A stretch of 64,000 bases of DNA from Sepiola atlantica (Eukaryota; Mollusca; Cephalopoda; Sepiida; Sepiolidae). The notes under the pieces are model-generated. The model was not told the origin of the DNA and did not search any database. It worked only from the letters and a program-made list of their open reading frames with translations. The translations under genes were made by a program, and so were the position numbers. The stretch is from assembly GCA_963556195.1 (NCBI GenBank), contig OY744547.1, forward strand, positions 2,513,942 through 2,577,941, read 5' to 3'. Shown piece by piece: positions 43,479 to 53,983 of the stretch (within the stretch, counting starts at the first letter, position 1; each line of letters begins with the position of its first letter).

Positions 43479-44185
43479 AACAAAAACTCCGGTTCCTTGC
43501 AAGTGGCAATCATAGTTTCGAAATCTTTGACAGAAATTTTAATCAGCATTTTCAATTCTAATTTATTGCATTTGAACCTTTTTTTCAAAGAAATTTACTT
43601 CTGACGTTGCCTGGTGCTGTTTAATCAATACTTGTAAAATGTGTCATCAATGAAGATAACAAATGTTAGTGGGTTAATAGATAATAACATAGACTATGGG
43701 ATCGTCACATCTATTACATTTGCTTACACCCATGCACTGTTGAGAACGGTATGAATCCTCGTTTGAAGCTGGAGGTAAAAAAAAAACAGCTTTTGTTCAA
43801 TTAATTGTTTACACTGTATTATATTGGTTCAGAATTGAAATTGAATAACCCGACGATTGAAATGTTGAAAACCAAATCAAACCAGAAATTACATTTCTTT
43901 TATTGATAATTCAATATTATTTCAACTTAATATGTTAAAATTTCATTTTAAAAAATTTGTAATAAAAATTTTATTTTTTTTCTAGAATTTTTTTATTTTA
44001 TTTTTTTTAAAATTCTTGATCCGATCATATTTAACAGAAAAAAAAAATAATATCCAGAAATTTTAAGACTGACTTTTTTTTTTACTTTTCATTATTTTTG
44101 TTTGATTCCGAAAGTTTCAAATGATTTACCTTTTTGGATTTTCTTTGATTTCTTTATCTTTTTATAAAAATCCATTGTGTGAACT
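43479..44185 (+). other. 3' UTR and downstream flank of the MPHOSPH9-like gene
   Basis: AT-rich sequence without an open frame. The AATAAA near 43962, about 480 bases after the stop codon, is the best poly(A) signal seen; transcript end is not otherwise visible. Confidence 0.45.
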
Positions 44186-44191
44186 TGTTTT

Positions 44192-44246
44192 GTCTAGGAC
44201 GTCATATGTCTATGACGTCATATGTCTATGACGTCATATGTCTATC
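44192..44246 (+). promoter_or_regulatory. three CRE-like sites in a 20-bp tandem repeat
   Basis: gacgtcatatgtctat is repeated three times (aggacgtcat, atgacgtcat, atgacgtcat). TGACGTCA is the palindromic CREB/ATF site; two copies are perfect. Regulatory function is inference; it lies 0.7 kb after the MPHOSPH9-like stop codon. Confidence 0.4.
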
Positions 44247-44560
44247 ACACTGCTGTACCAGAGTTTTTTGTTTGATTTTTGTTGTTGTTGTGATATTTGA
44301 AGCATTTGTGTAAATTCAGGTTTGTGAGTTCTCTGCTTTTTAGTGGAATTTTGCTTTTGTTTTAAAATCCAGAAAAAGCCGATTTCTGCTTTAATCGATA
44401 GAGCCCTCCCCTCCCCCATGACATAAGTTCGCTCTTTAGTCGAAATCCGCTTTTTTTTTAATAAGAAAAGGCTGATTTACGCCAAATTGCTAAAGCCTTA
44501 CCTCCTTATTTTTTTGTTGATATTTGACTGGATTTTATTTCTCTTTTCCTGTTTTTTCTC
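44247..44560. other. no gene recognised
   Basis: AT-rich sequence between the CRE-like repeat and the CT tract. Confidence 0.3.
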
Positions 44561-44648
44561 TCTTGTTCCCCCCCCCTCTCTCTGTCTCTTTCTTTCTCTC
44601 TCTCTCTTTCTCCCTCTCTCTCTTTCTCCCTTTTTCTCTCTCTCTTTC

Positions 44649-44679
<31 letters not shown>

Positions 44680-44852
44680 CTCTTTCTCTCTCTCTCTTTC
44701 TCCCTTTCTCTCTCTCTTTCTCCCTTTTTCTCTTTCTCCCTTTTTCTCTTTCTCCCTTTTTCTCTTTCTCTCTCTCTCTTTCTCTCTCCCTCTTTCTCTC
44801 TCCCTCTTTCTCTCTCCCTCTTTCTCTTTCTCTCTCTTTCTCTCTCTCTCTT

Positions 44853-44884
<32 letters not shown>

Positions 44885-45008
44885 CCTCTTTCTCTCTCCC
44901 TCTTTCTCTCTCTCTTTCTTTCTCTCTCGCTCTCTTTCTCTCCCTCTTTCTCTCTCTCTCTCTTTCTCTCCCTCTTTCTCTCTCTTTCTCTTTCTCTTTC
45001 CTTTTCCC
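44560..45008 (+). repeat. (CTCTTTCTCC)n microsatellite
   Basis: About 450 bases of pure pyrimidine tctctctttctc; its open frames are artefacts. Confidence 0.97.
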
Positions 45009-45054
45009 TCTTATGACCGTTCTATCTGAAACCTTTTTGCCGTGAAAGCTACGA

Positions 45055-45313
45055 CTTCAAACGATTCATGAAGAGGGAAGGGGGAGTTAGATGACTTTTG
45101 TTTCATCAAAGAATTACTTCCTGTCTCCTTACCCCCCCAATGCACACTCTGCGTCTTTGTTTCAACTCTGACTTTCTCAATTAAAACTAATTGGAGTTTG
45201 TTTAAGGAATAAGTTATTTTTTGCGTTATTCTCTCGACACACTCACAGTTGAGGGGGGGGGGCCCAGATTGGGAAATGCATCTCACTTTCAGCTTTTTTG
45301 GCCATTGGATACT
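45055..45313 (+). repeat. dispersed repeat family D, copy 4
   Basis: attcatgaagagggaagggg, acttttgtttcatcaaagaa, aaaactaattggagtttg and tttcagcttttttggccatt. The U2-headed SINE at 45316 is inserted at its end. Confidence 0.65.
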
Positions 45314-45315
45314 CA

Positions 45316-45675
45316 AGATCAAAGTGTAGTATCTGTTCCGATGGATACTGCACCCCATAGACTGGTATTGTCTTGGCCTTCGGGGCTTGATTTACGCCGG
45401 TCTATGGGTCTGTCCTGTGCAGTTCTAGGAGATCCACCCTCCATGGCTTCTCCTCCCCTCTTTAGGGAGGAGTAAGTTTATTGCTTACTGCCTGAGGCGC
45501 CCCTACCGGGGAATGCCGACGGGGCTGCCCAGGCAATTTTTAATGGCCAGAGTGCTCACCTCTCGGGTGCTGGCTTTTCAAACCCCACTTTCCCGACCCG
45601 ACCTTGGGTCACATCTTACTTGTGGGAGTAAGATAAAACTGGCCTTGTGCCTAACTCCTGGAGAGGAGTAAATAA
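45316..45675 (+). mobile_element. U2-snRNA-headed SINE, copy 3 (longest body)
   Basis: ATACTCA flanks it at 45309-45315 and 45676-45682. The first 20 or so bases of the U2 head are missing; it starts AGATCAAAGTGTAGTATCTG and then shows the full body: ccatagactggtattgtctt, gtctgtcctgtgcagttcta, ggagtaagtttattgcttac, gaatgccgacggggctgccc, agagtgctcacctctcggg, cttgtgggagtaagataaaa and aactcctggagaggagtaaa. Confidence 0.9.
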
Positions 45676-45682
45676 ATACTCA

Positions 45683-45809
45683 CATTTCTGGTAATTTCTC
45701 TAATGTAATTTTTTTTTTTTTTCCATTAAGAATAGTATTATTAAAAAAAAAAATGTAAATATGATAAAAGACCAAGAAATTCAGATTCCGTGAAAAAAAT
45801 CTTTAGGCT
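45683..45809. other. AT-rich spacer
   Basis: T run and A run; nothing recognised. Confidence 0.3.
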
Positions 45810-45920
45810 GACCCCCCCAACCTTCTCCCCTTTTCTTTTTTCTCAGTAGCCCCTTACGTCTACAGTGGCGGCCCGCCTTGTTTGGGGTGAATCATGTTAA
45901 AAAAAAAAAAAAAAAAAAAA
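45810..45920 (+). repeat. LINE family A 3' UTR tail with poly-A
   Basis: ccaaccttctccccttttct, gtagccccttacgtctacag, gccttgtttggggtgaatca and about 20 A. Only the 3' tail was inserted (5' truncated). Confidence 0.85.
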
Positions 45921-46184
45921 TCTTCATACTTTGTAGATATTTTCGTTTGTTTTTTTTGCAATAATTAACAGTATTAATCCAATCTACGGCCAACCTTTTG
46001 ATGCCATTTCTCTTTACCAAAGAATTGATTTAGTTTTGTGCAATTTCTTTAAGAAAAAAAAAAAAAAAATGGCTAAAATTTTTATCAGTTTGAAAACTTT
46101 CAAACAAGTTTCCAATACTACCATTTCTTTTCTTTTCCCACTAACATTGCATTGTATTCCGATATTTGCAACATCTCAGGAAGA

Positions 46185-46510
46185 AACGAGACTGCAGCTG
46201 TGGACCAGCTGACTGTTGGATGCTCCCCCTCCTTTCTACTAATATAGTGATCCCCTCTTCTGGAGCCTTCTCTCCTGGCTCAGAAGCATCTTGGGTTCAG
46301 TGGAGGACACTCAACCACTTGAGGACGAGAATGGGGCGATCAAAAGCTGCTACAGCCAGATGGGGCAACAAAACTGACCCCCACCATCTGCAAATGTGAA
46401 GAAGACCGTACGATGCAGCACTTCCCTGTCTGCCCTCCACTTCCCAAACCGGTACAGCTTGAGAGATCTTGCAGAATAGAACAATAATGCAAAGGACTGC
46501 TTAAAAAGTT
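46185..46510 (+). pseudogene. LINE ORF2 C-terminal fragment, family C
   Basis: Frames joined: RTRMGRSKAATARWGNKTDP, then EEDRTMQHFPVCPPLPKP. The pattern (W....DP..C.C.ED.T..H....CP) is the usual Cys/His C-terminus of many LINE ORF2 proteins. One or more frameshifts and stops. Confidence 0.55.
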
Positions 46511-46519
46511 AGGAAACTT

Positions 46520-46890
46520 TGATTAGGAGAGTAGAAAATGAACTCTCGCTTCTCTTATTTTGTCTTTTAGTCCTCACATTCCATGTGTGATGTTTCTGAC
46601 AAAGGGGGAAAAATTGCTGTTTTCTGGGTCAGAATCTATCAATCTGACAAAGGAGAGTAGAAAGTGGACCTTGGGTTTACTTTCAGCAGCCTCGTAACTC
46701 TCGCTTCCCTTATTTTGTCCTTTAGTCCTCACATTCCATGTGCGATGTTTCTGACAAAGGGGGAATAATTGCCGTTTTCTTGGTCGGAATCTATCCATCT
46801 GACACTTGAAGTTGTAGTTTTTTTTGTTTTATTTTTGTTTCTTTAGCTCCTTACATTAAGTGGCTTCATGCCTTGTCTGGAGCGATTTCT
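46520..46890 (+). repeat. LINE family C 3' UTR and end
   Basis: Two diverged copies of actctcgcttcccttattt...gtcctcacattccatgtg...ctgacaaagggggaa lie in tandem, followed by aagtggcttcatgccttgtc and tggagcgattt. Same as 63815-63946 and, inverted, 25845-26165. Confidence 0.65.
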
Positions 46891-46934
46891 ATCACATGCT
46901 TCAAAGACATGCAAAGAAGAAGAAGCAGCAATGT

Positions 46935-47073
46935 GATTTTTTGTTTGTTTTTGCTAATAGTGTAATATATGTTTGGAACAAGTTACCAAATCAGATTAAG
47001 AATAGAAATAGTGTGGAATGTTTTCAGATGGAATTGGATGAATTTAGAAACAATGGTAATGAAATGGAATAAA
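46935..47073 (+). pseudogene. LINE ORF2 C-terminal end, family D
   Basis: FANSVIYVWNKLPNQIKNRN, SVECFQMELDEF, then stop. This is the W..LP..I.......F...LD.. ending of L2/CR1-type LINEs. Only this end remains. Confidence 0.65.
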
Positions 47074-47114
47074 GGTGGCATTTTTGAGAAGAGAGAGACT
47101 AACATCACTATTAG

Positions 47115-47156
47115 AATCAGCATCATCATCATCATCATCATCACCATCACCATCAC

Positions 47157-47188
<32 letters not shown>

Positions 47189-47512
47189 CCATCATCACCA
47201 CCATCACCATCACCATCACCATCATCATCACCACCACCATCATTATCATCACCACCACCATCATCATTATCATCACCATCATCATCATTACCATCATCAC
47301 CACCACCACCATCATCACCATCATCATCATCACCACCATCACCATCATCATCATCATCATCACCATCATCATCATTACCATCATCATCATCACCATCACC
47401 ACCATCATCATCACCACCACCATCATTATAATCACCACCACCATCATCATCATCATCATCATCATTATCATCACCACCATTATCATCATCATCATCATCA
47501 TCATCATTCAAA
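47115..47512 (+). repeat. (CAT/CAC)n trinucleotide array
   Basis: About 400 bases of catcatcaccac. The six-frame open frames (poly-His/Ile/Ser or Met/Val/Asp) have no coding meaning. Confidence 0.97.
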
Positions 47513-47700
47513 CTGCTATCCTCATCTTCGTAGTTGTTCACATCGTTTTGGCTGATCTGCCGTCTGACCCCCTTTTTCAGGTGTATCTTTTCGAACTCGG
47601 GGGAACGTTGGAGACTAACTGAGCTGTCCACCTAACCTTAAACCTCCGCCATAAAAATGCAGACATCACTCGGGGGCAGCACGATTAACCACCGCATCAA
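47513..47700. repeat. SINE T2-like fragment
   Basis: ttgttcacatcgttttggct and ttcaggtgtatcttttcgaa correspond to the T2 terminal block. Degraded. Confidence 0.4.
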
Positions 47701-47819
47701 TATCAAATGTCGGATTGGAAACATCTATTTCTATTTCTATTTATTTTTTTTTTAGATCCTGGAAAAAATCTTCTTCAAAAAATGGTAAATTTGTATTCCC
47801 CGCATTTTTTTTTTGTACT

Positions 47820-47970
47820 GAAATTTAAATTTCTGCATGTTGGTTATGGTTGGGGAAACAGGGAGCAGGAAGGGAATTCCAACGGCAAGCGGTCCGAGGA
47901 GAGAAATTCTTAGAGTAGAAAGTTTTCTGACATCTGGGGACCTCTGCAGTGAAGGGGTGGGATTTTGCTC
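47820..47970 (-). pseudogene. LINE family A fragment ending in one minisatellite unit
   Basis: Matches 24112-24245 (aaatttctgcatgt..., ggggaaacaggg, cgaggagagaaattctt, ctgacatctggggacctc) and ends cagtgaaggggtgggatttt, the unit seen about 12 times at 31265-31730. Confidence 0.75.
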
Positions 47971-47974
47971 CCTT

Positions 47975-48185
47975 TTTTTATTCGCTACTACACGGAGATG
48001 TAGGGGAGGGCACCACTCCTTTCCCTGGATTACTCCACTTACCCTTGATCCTCGCCTCATGATGCTGAATGTTTCGTAAGAAGGCATTGAGGACCATTTT
48101 GTGAGTCTTTGCTATGACTCCACCGAGGATTGAACCCTCTCTCCACCCATTCGCGAACAACCAATCTAATCATTATGCCGAATCG
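47975..48185 (-). repeat. tRNA-derived SINE family T1, copy 2
   Basis: On the - strand the head is ggcataatgattagattggt, gttcgcgaatggg with B box gggttcaatcctcgg; body gcgaggatcaagggtaagtg. Confidence 0.7.
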
Positions 48186-48415
48186 GTATACTTCTATTCA
48201 AATGATAATATAATGACATTAACATTTTTTTTAAAAAATGGGGGGTTGGGGATGATATTCTGTAAAAGAGACAAACCAAATTTCTCGTGACAAAGTCTCC
48301 CATCAAAACCAGAAGAAAATTCTTTCTGGTAGAAAACGTCGTCTTTTATTTTATTTTTTTATTTTTTTTAAATACCGCAAAATAGGTTTCGCAATTTTTG
48401 AGATGACGAATTAAT

Positions 48416-48605
48416 AAATTGAATTACTCGGACTACTGTGCTCCTCTTGGTTATCATTTTCGCAACGTTTCGACCGGTGTGACCATCGACCTTCTTCATG
48501 TAGATCTTTTTAAATTCAGGAATCTATTTCGAAATTCCGTATAGATTTCTGAGTTCAAAAGATGCACCTGAAGAATCGTTGAATGTTAGATCGACCGAAC
48601 GAATT
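48416..48605. repeat. SINE T2 foldback fragment
   Basis: cgcaacgtttcgaccggtgt, gaccttcttcatgtagatct, then gaaattccgtatagatttct, gatgcacctgaagaatcg. Confidence 0.6.
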
Positions 48606-49000
48606 GCATACTTTCTCCAGAGAGCTTCACTAACCCTAACTCTAACCCTAATCTTCTACAGAGAGCTTCCCTAACCCTAATTCCTAATTTTCTCCAGAGA
48701 GCTTCACTTACCCTAACTCTAACCCTAATCTTCTACAGAGAGCTTCCCTAACCCTAATTCCTAATTTTCTCCAGAGAGCTTCACTAACCCTAACCGTAAT
48801 TCCTAATTTTCTACAGAGAGCTTCGCTAACCCTAACCCTAACCAGAGAGCTTCACTAACCCTAACCCTAATCCTAATTTTCTCCAGAGAGCTTCGCTAAC
48901 CCTAACTCTGACCCTCTCCAGAGAGCTTCACTAACCCTAACTCTAACCCTCTCCAGAGAGCTTTGCTAACCCTAACCCTAATTTTCTACAGAGAGTTTCG
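48606..49000 (+). repeat. minisatellite mixing agagagcttc and telomere-like CCCTAA
   Basis: Units of about 40-60 bases: ctccagagagcttcactaac, cctaactctaaccctaat, cttct. About nine degenerate copies. Confidence 0.9.
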
Positions 49001-49170
49001 CCACATGATTGAGAACGTTTCGACCAATGTAACCATCGGCCTTCTTCATTTAGATCTTTTTTAATTCAGGAATGAAAATTTTGTATAGCTTCCCTAGTTC
49101 GACGTAAAGATTTCTGAGTTCAAAAGATGCACCTGAAGAAGTTTTACATTGGCCGAACGAATTGCATACT
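49001..49170. repeat. SINE T2 fragment
   Basis: gaacgtttcgaccaatgtaa and ccatcggccttcttcattta, then gatgcacctgaagaag. Confidence 0.55.
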
Positions 49171-49660
49171 TTCTCCGGAGAGCTTCGCCACATGATTGGG
49201 AACAAAACTTCTGCCTTAGAAGCGGTTGTTCCGTTGTGCCATTACATGTGTGGATTGTCAGGTTACACTGAAGTGCTGTCTAAATCCATCTTCAGGAGTG
49301 TATTTCGCCGTCCTCGCACACACACACAGCGCCTAGTATTCTCAACTGCCTCCTCACCCATCTGAAACTGACCAGGCTCGACGTCGCTTAACTTTGGTGA
49401 TTTAACAAGAACCGGTGTGTCAACGTGATTATGCCGAAGCATTGTAAAAATAACAACCAAGATAAATTAGTTGTCTGAGTAATAAACCATGTCTGGTTCT
49501 ACCAGATCAGGTTGTCTGGAGATACTGGCTTTCTGACCAAAAATGCACCAAACATTGATGTTATTGTTTTTTTCCTTTTCCTTTGCAAAACTCAATCATG
49601 TTCTGCAAAGCTAAAAACAAAAGCAACATTTTTCCTCTACAAAACAACCAAACGGAACAA
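49171..49660. other. no gene recognised
   Basis: Mixed sequence with short open frames only. Confidence 0.3.
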
Positions 49661-49890
49661 CATTTGAAGATATAAAAAACTTGAATTATAAAACTTTTAC
49701 CAAAATGACCGGATTTGGCATTAAATAACCCAAAAAGGGTTGATATGCCGTAAAACGAAACAACCAAACCAAACACCATGAACAAATATTTGAAGATATA
49801 AAGAACTTGAAGCATAAAACTTTTACCAAAATGACCTGATTCGGCATTAAATCACCCGAAAAGGGTTGATATGCCGTAAAACAAAACAAC
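49661..49890 (+). repeat. 128-bp tandem duplication
   Basis: aaaacttttaccaaaatgac followed by ggcattaaat and gggttgatatgccgtaaaac occurs at 49689 and again at 49817. Confidence 0.85.
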
Positions 49891-50009
49891 AAAAAACATT
49901 CAAATAAACCCTAAGATAAGTTTGGCTTTTTCTATTATTCTTTCCGATCTTTTTTTTCTTCTAAATCTGTGAAATCCTTACAACTTAATTCCATCATTTC
50001 TTGCCTGCA

Positions 50010-50145
50010 AGGCAGTTTGGCCAATTTACCTGTGATTGCCAATTTTCATTTGTTATTGTTATACCATGTTATTGGCAATATAATAAGATACTTAGCTACA
50101 ATTTATTAAAAAAATGATTTCGTCGACTGATAATATGAAACGTTT
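50010..50145 (+). repeat. repeat family X fragment
   Basis: tttgttattgttataccatg, ttattggcaatataataaga and tgataatatgaaacgtttta match the copies flanking the receptor gene. Confidence 0.6.
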
Positions 50146-50630
50146 TAAAATAACACTTCTAAATTTCTGTCCAATTTATCTGTGATTGCTAATTTCCTCA
50201 AATTCTCCTCCCTAATCTTCGTAGTGACAATCGTTTTTCTACGGAAAACCTTAACCGATTCTTTTGCAGTGCCGATTTTCATGAAAAATTGAAACCCATA
50301 AAAATTGACAAAAGAGGAACCGATCCGTACAACGTTGTTTGACATGTGCCTTGTCGTTAAGGGAATTTCACCGTTTTATTTTTCAATATAAAATGACCCC
50401 CACTCACACACTTTTTTGTGTATATTAATTGTTGCTTGTATATTTGTTCATTTGTTACAATAAAATGAAAAGCACAAATTTTAAATATACGTTTTTATTG
50501 TTATTTTTTAAATTTTTATTTTTTATTTGCAGTTTTTTGTTGTTGTTTTATGAAATTCCATGTTTGGCAGACGAGTTCTTCACACTTTTTGCGAAAAAAA
50601 AAAATCCCATGAAATCTAACCCTTTTTTAA
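50146..50630. other. no gene recognised
   Basis: Mostly AT-rich sequence. Nothing further assigned. Confidence 0.3.
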
Positions 50631-50635
50631 CGTTT

Positions 50636-50965
50636 TACTTTTTTTTCCTTGTTTTTTTTTTCTTTCTTTTTTGTCTTTTTTCATTTTTTTTTCTTCTTTT
50701 TTGTTTTTTGTTTTTTTTGCTTTTGTTTTTTTCATTTTTTCTTTATTTTTCTATTTTTGTCTTTTCTTTTTTGTTTTTTTTCTTTTCTTTTTTTTCTCTT
50801 TTGTTTTTTTTCATTTTTTGTTTTCTTGTTTTTTTTCTTGTCTTTTTTGTTTTTGTTTTTTTTTCATTTTTTCTTTTCTGTTTTCTTTCTATATTTTTCT
50901 TTTTTGTCTTTTTCATTTTTTTCTTTTCTTTTTTCTTTTTTCATTTTTTCTTCTGTTTTTCTGTT
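50636..50965 (+). repeat. T-rich (TTTTTTCTTTTTTG)n tract
   Basis: Low-complexity T-rich DNA; the Phe/Leu/Ser open frames are artefacts. Confidence 0.95.
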
Positions 50966-51405
50966 GCAGTTGTAGATTATTTAAATTATTCAAATTATTC
51001 AACAATCAAAAACGCATCAGGATTTTTAAAAATGAATAATCAAGACATGATTTTGAAATCGAGAAAATGTTAAGGAAAAAAGAGAATTGTTTTTGTTTCT
51101 TTTTAATTTTTTCATTTCCTGTTCATCTCTTTGACTGCCCAAAAGAATGAAATAAAGTAAACGTTTTGATTATTAAATGGAGAAAAAAATGTTGAAAAAA
51201 AAGAGAAAAAAGTTTTTTCTTTCTTTTCGTTTTCCTTTCTTTTGTCTTTTCTTAACATTTTTTCTTTCAAATGAAAAAGAAAACAAAACAAAATAAGATA
51301 AAAAACAAAATAAAATAAAACACAACAAATATTACTTCATCTCTTCTTTTTATTTATGGTTCAAATAAAAGAAGTTTATTCTTGAACAAATCAACAAATT
51401 TACAA
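50966..51405. other. A/T-rich flank
   Basis: No gene signal. Confidence 0.3.
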
Positions 51406-51407
51406 TT

Positions 51408-51910
51408 GAATTTACTGTAACATGATTAATCAGCATTACAATTTACCGTAACGTGATTAAACAGTGTTACAATTTACCGTAACATGATTAAGCAGCGTTA
51501 CAATTTACCGTAACGTGATTAAACAGCACAATTTACCGTAACGTGATTAATCAGCGTTACAATTTACCGTAACATGATTAATCAGCGTTACAATTTACCG
51601 TAACGTGATTAAACAGTGTTACAATTTACCGTAACGTGATTAATCAGCGTTACAATTTACCGTAACGTGATTAATCAGCGTTACAATTTACCGTAACATG
51701 ATTAATCAGCGTTACAATTTACCATAACGTGATTAAACAGTGTTACAATTTACCATAACGTGATTAAACAGTGTTACAATTTACCGTAACATGATTAAGC
51801 AGCATTACAATTTACCGTAACGTGATCAAGCAGCATTACAATTTACCGTAACGTGATTAAACAGCGTTACAATTTACCGTAACGTGATTAAACAGCGTTA
51901 CAATTTACTT
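51408..51910 (+). repeat. 31-bp minisatellite (gttacaatttaccgtaacgt...), about 16 copies
   Basis: Unit acaatttaccgtaacgtgat then taatcagcgtt, each unit having an internal taac..gtta/gttacaa semi-palindrome. Copies differ by gcg/gtg/gca and cgt/cat. Confidence 0.96.
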
Positions 51911-52127
51911 TTGCGGACAGTTATGACTTAGGTGCAATCTGTAAAAAATATTCACATGAAGCAGAGAGTAGCTTGAGATAAAGAAATAGAAACACTTGAG
52001 AAAGGGGTGATATCCCCGAAATATTGTGATATTCTAGCTTCACGCATATGACTCTAGTGATCGAGGGAAATCTGAAAGGAATTAATTATATATATATATA
52101 TATTGTATTTAGGCAGCATATTTTCAT

Positions 52128-52435
52128 TTAGGCAAACATTAATTAACACTGTTTTTGCTTGATAAGACTTTTTTTTTTTTTTTCAATTTTCCAAATAGTC
52201 CATTTCAGTCAAATTGGTGTATGTAAGTTCAGCGGGTTTCTTGTTCTGTCTGAAGATGATTTGACGAATCAAATCGAAAGTACTCTCGGAAAAGGAAAGA
52301 AAAATGGAACAAAAAAACCTACGGAACATATATACACCAATTTGACCGAAACACTAAATATGGACCACCCGGAAAATCGAAAAATAAAAAAAGTATTATC
52401 AAGCAAAAACACTCCGTGTTATTTAATAATGTTTG

Positions 52436-52437
<2 letters not shown>
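52128..52437. mobile_element. foldback element beside (TA)n
   Basis: Left arm ggcaaacattaattaacact, gtttttgcttgataagac, cagtcaaattggtgtatgta; right arm carries the inverse of each (tacaccaatttgaccgaaac, tatcaagcaaaaacac). Flanked on both sides by (TA)n. Confidence 0.75.
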
Positions 52438-52483
<46 letters not shown>

Positions 52484-52485
52484 GG

Positions 52486-52857
52486 CAATAAATAATTAAT
52501 ATTTATTTATAAATATTATTATAAGCCCCCTTTACTAAAGGCCGGGCACTCTAAGTGAGTTTAATAACAAGCAGTACTAATAAGCTTCATGCAAGATCCA
52601 ACATAGTTTGTTGTTGTAGATCACTTTCGCTGCTAGTTGTAAAATACCCGCCGACTCGGTATTTACAAAGTTAAATTCCTCCTTAATTAATTCTCTATAG
52701 CCGAGGGGTAAACGCTCTTGACTGCGAATCAGTGGCGATTTGTGATCGGAATTCGAGCCCGCCGACCGTCGGGAATTAACTTCCTGCACTGAAGATTGCG
52801 TTAGCATGAAACATTGATGTCTGTAGGTAATAAATAATTAATATTTATTTATAAATA

Positions 52858-52862
<5 letters not shown>
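52486..52862 (+). mobile_element. tRNA-Arg-like SINE copy between 35-bp direct repeats
   Basis: taataaataattaatattta followed by tttataaatattatta occurs at about 52487-52521 and 52829-52863. Between them is a tRNA-like head (agccgaggggtaaacgctct, tgactgcgaatcag, B box ggaattcgagcccg) at 52695-52770. The flanks look like an unusually long target duplication. Confidence 0.55.

Positions 52863-52865
<3 letters not shown>

Positions 52866-52900
<35 letters not shown>
52866..52900 (+). repeat. (TA)n microsatellite
   Basis: About 34 bases. Confidence 0.95.
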
Positions 52901-52901
<1 letters not shown>

Positions 52902-53222
52902 AAGTAAAAGATGAGAATAAAAATTATATAAAATACAATATCTATTAAGTCATCAGTTGTTCAAAACAAGGGGTTTCAAATAAACGAAATTTTATTATTC
53001 CTTTCCTTAAGCCATGGCTTTGCATCCCTTTTTTTTACATTGTACCTTTTTTATTTTATATTATTTTTATATCTTTTCAAATTATGATTTTTTTATCATT
53101 TTCCCCGTATCAACTTATGTGTCAGAGGAATCTCTGACGATAAGATATCATTCTTTGAAAAGTCATGACTTAAGGAAGGAATAATAACATTTCTATTATT
53201 TAAAACCCTTTGTTTTAAAAAC
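52901..53222. mobile_element. Penelope-type terminal repeats in inverted order
   Basis: Leader agatgagaataaaaattata and ttgttcaaaacaaggggttt resemble 13826-13895. Left arm tattattcctttccttaagc and right arm (inverse) cttaaggaaggaataataac enclose about 100 bases. The right arm carries a hammerhead-like motif; the left one has lost its core (GCAA for GAAA). Confidence 0.6.
53127..53178 (+). ncRNA. hammerhead ribozyme-like motif, degenerate stem I
   Basis: CTGACGA (53134-53140; the variable seventh position is C), stem II AAGA/TCTT, GAAA (53157-53160), stem III AGTC-AT-GACT, TA, AGGAAGG. Core bases are intact but stem I has only two to three pairs before mismatches. Confidence 0.6.
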
Positions 53223-53510
53223 GAAAAAGAAAAAGACTTACATTTTTACCCATGGCGTCGTTTCTGTTAAAGGATGTGGTGAAGGCGGGTCCATCCAGCA
53301 TTTAAATGAGAAAGATTCGTGGTCTTAATTCTCGACTACGTGTTTGTACGAGAGTTGCTAATCAAGGTCTCATGTTCACACGATTTGTGGATGTAAGCCC
53401 AAGGGGAATAACTCTAGCCTATAAAATAATTTCTCCTTAAAGGGAGATAACTCATGATGCCCTTACAATGAGAACAGTAGTCCGAATAATCCAAATTAAT
53501 CCTCATCTAA
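53223..53510. other. degraded SINE T2-like sequence
   Basis: atgagaacagtagtccgaat at 53467 matches the outer end of the T2 foldbacks; the remainder is unassigned. Confidence 0.35.
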
Positions 53511-53569
53511 AAAAAATTCTAATTTCATGAGTGATGATTGAATATAAAGTTATTTTGTTTGATTTTTCG

Positions 53570-53888
53570 AAGTCAGACCTGAGCAGTAGTTAAGCTGACT
53601 AATCGATCTTTGCTTCTGACTAGCCATTTTTTATTTGTTATTGTTGTACCGTGTTATTGGGAATATAAATAACGTTCTTTGTTACAATATATTTAAAAAA
53701 AATATTAGCCTGGCCCGGACGACTGCTAATATAAGACATTTTTAAATAATCAGCTAAAAATTAAAATTAAATTGAAGAATACTATAGAAGTTGTCTACCT
53801 TAAGTTAAAAAAATGTGCAAACAAATAAAAATTAAATACTAAAATGATTTTGCTGCATCCCGGGCAGCGTCGGGTTGGTAGAGCTAGT
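53570..53888 (+). repeat. repeat family X, copy downstream of the receptor gene (Helitron-like end)
   Basis: agctgactaatcgatctttg, ttgttattgttgtaccgtgt, gacgactgctaatataagac, gaagttgtctaccttaagtt and gcatcccgggcagcgtcggg, ending gagCTAG before T. The same order of blocks occurs on the other side of the gene at 55649-56285. Confidence 0.75.
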
Positions 53889-53983
53889 TATTAATAGATT
53901 CTTATTCCAACATAGTGCACAAATTTTTTCCTCAAGCTTGTTTTCTAAAACATCGTCTTGAAAATGGACAATGTCTGATTTTG

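Noticed and set aside
46969..47631. Poly-Ile/Thr, poly-Met/Val and poly-Asp frames
   Set aside because: They are six readings of a CAT/CAC trinucleotide array.
48606..49000. CRISPR-like array
   Set aside because: Repeats are adjacent and degenerate without unique spacers, and the genome is eukaryotic; it is a minisatellite.
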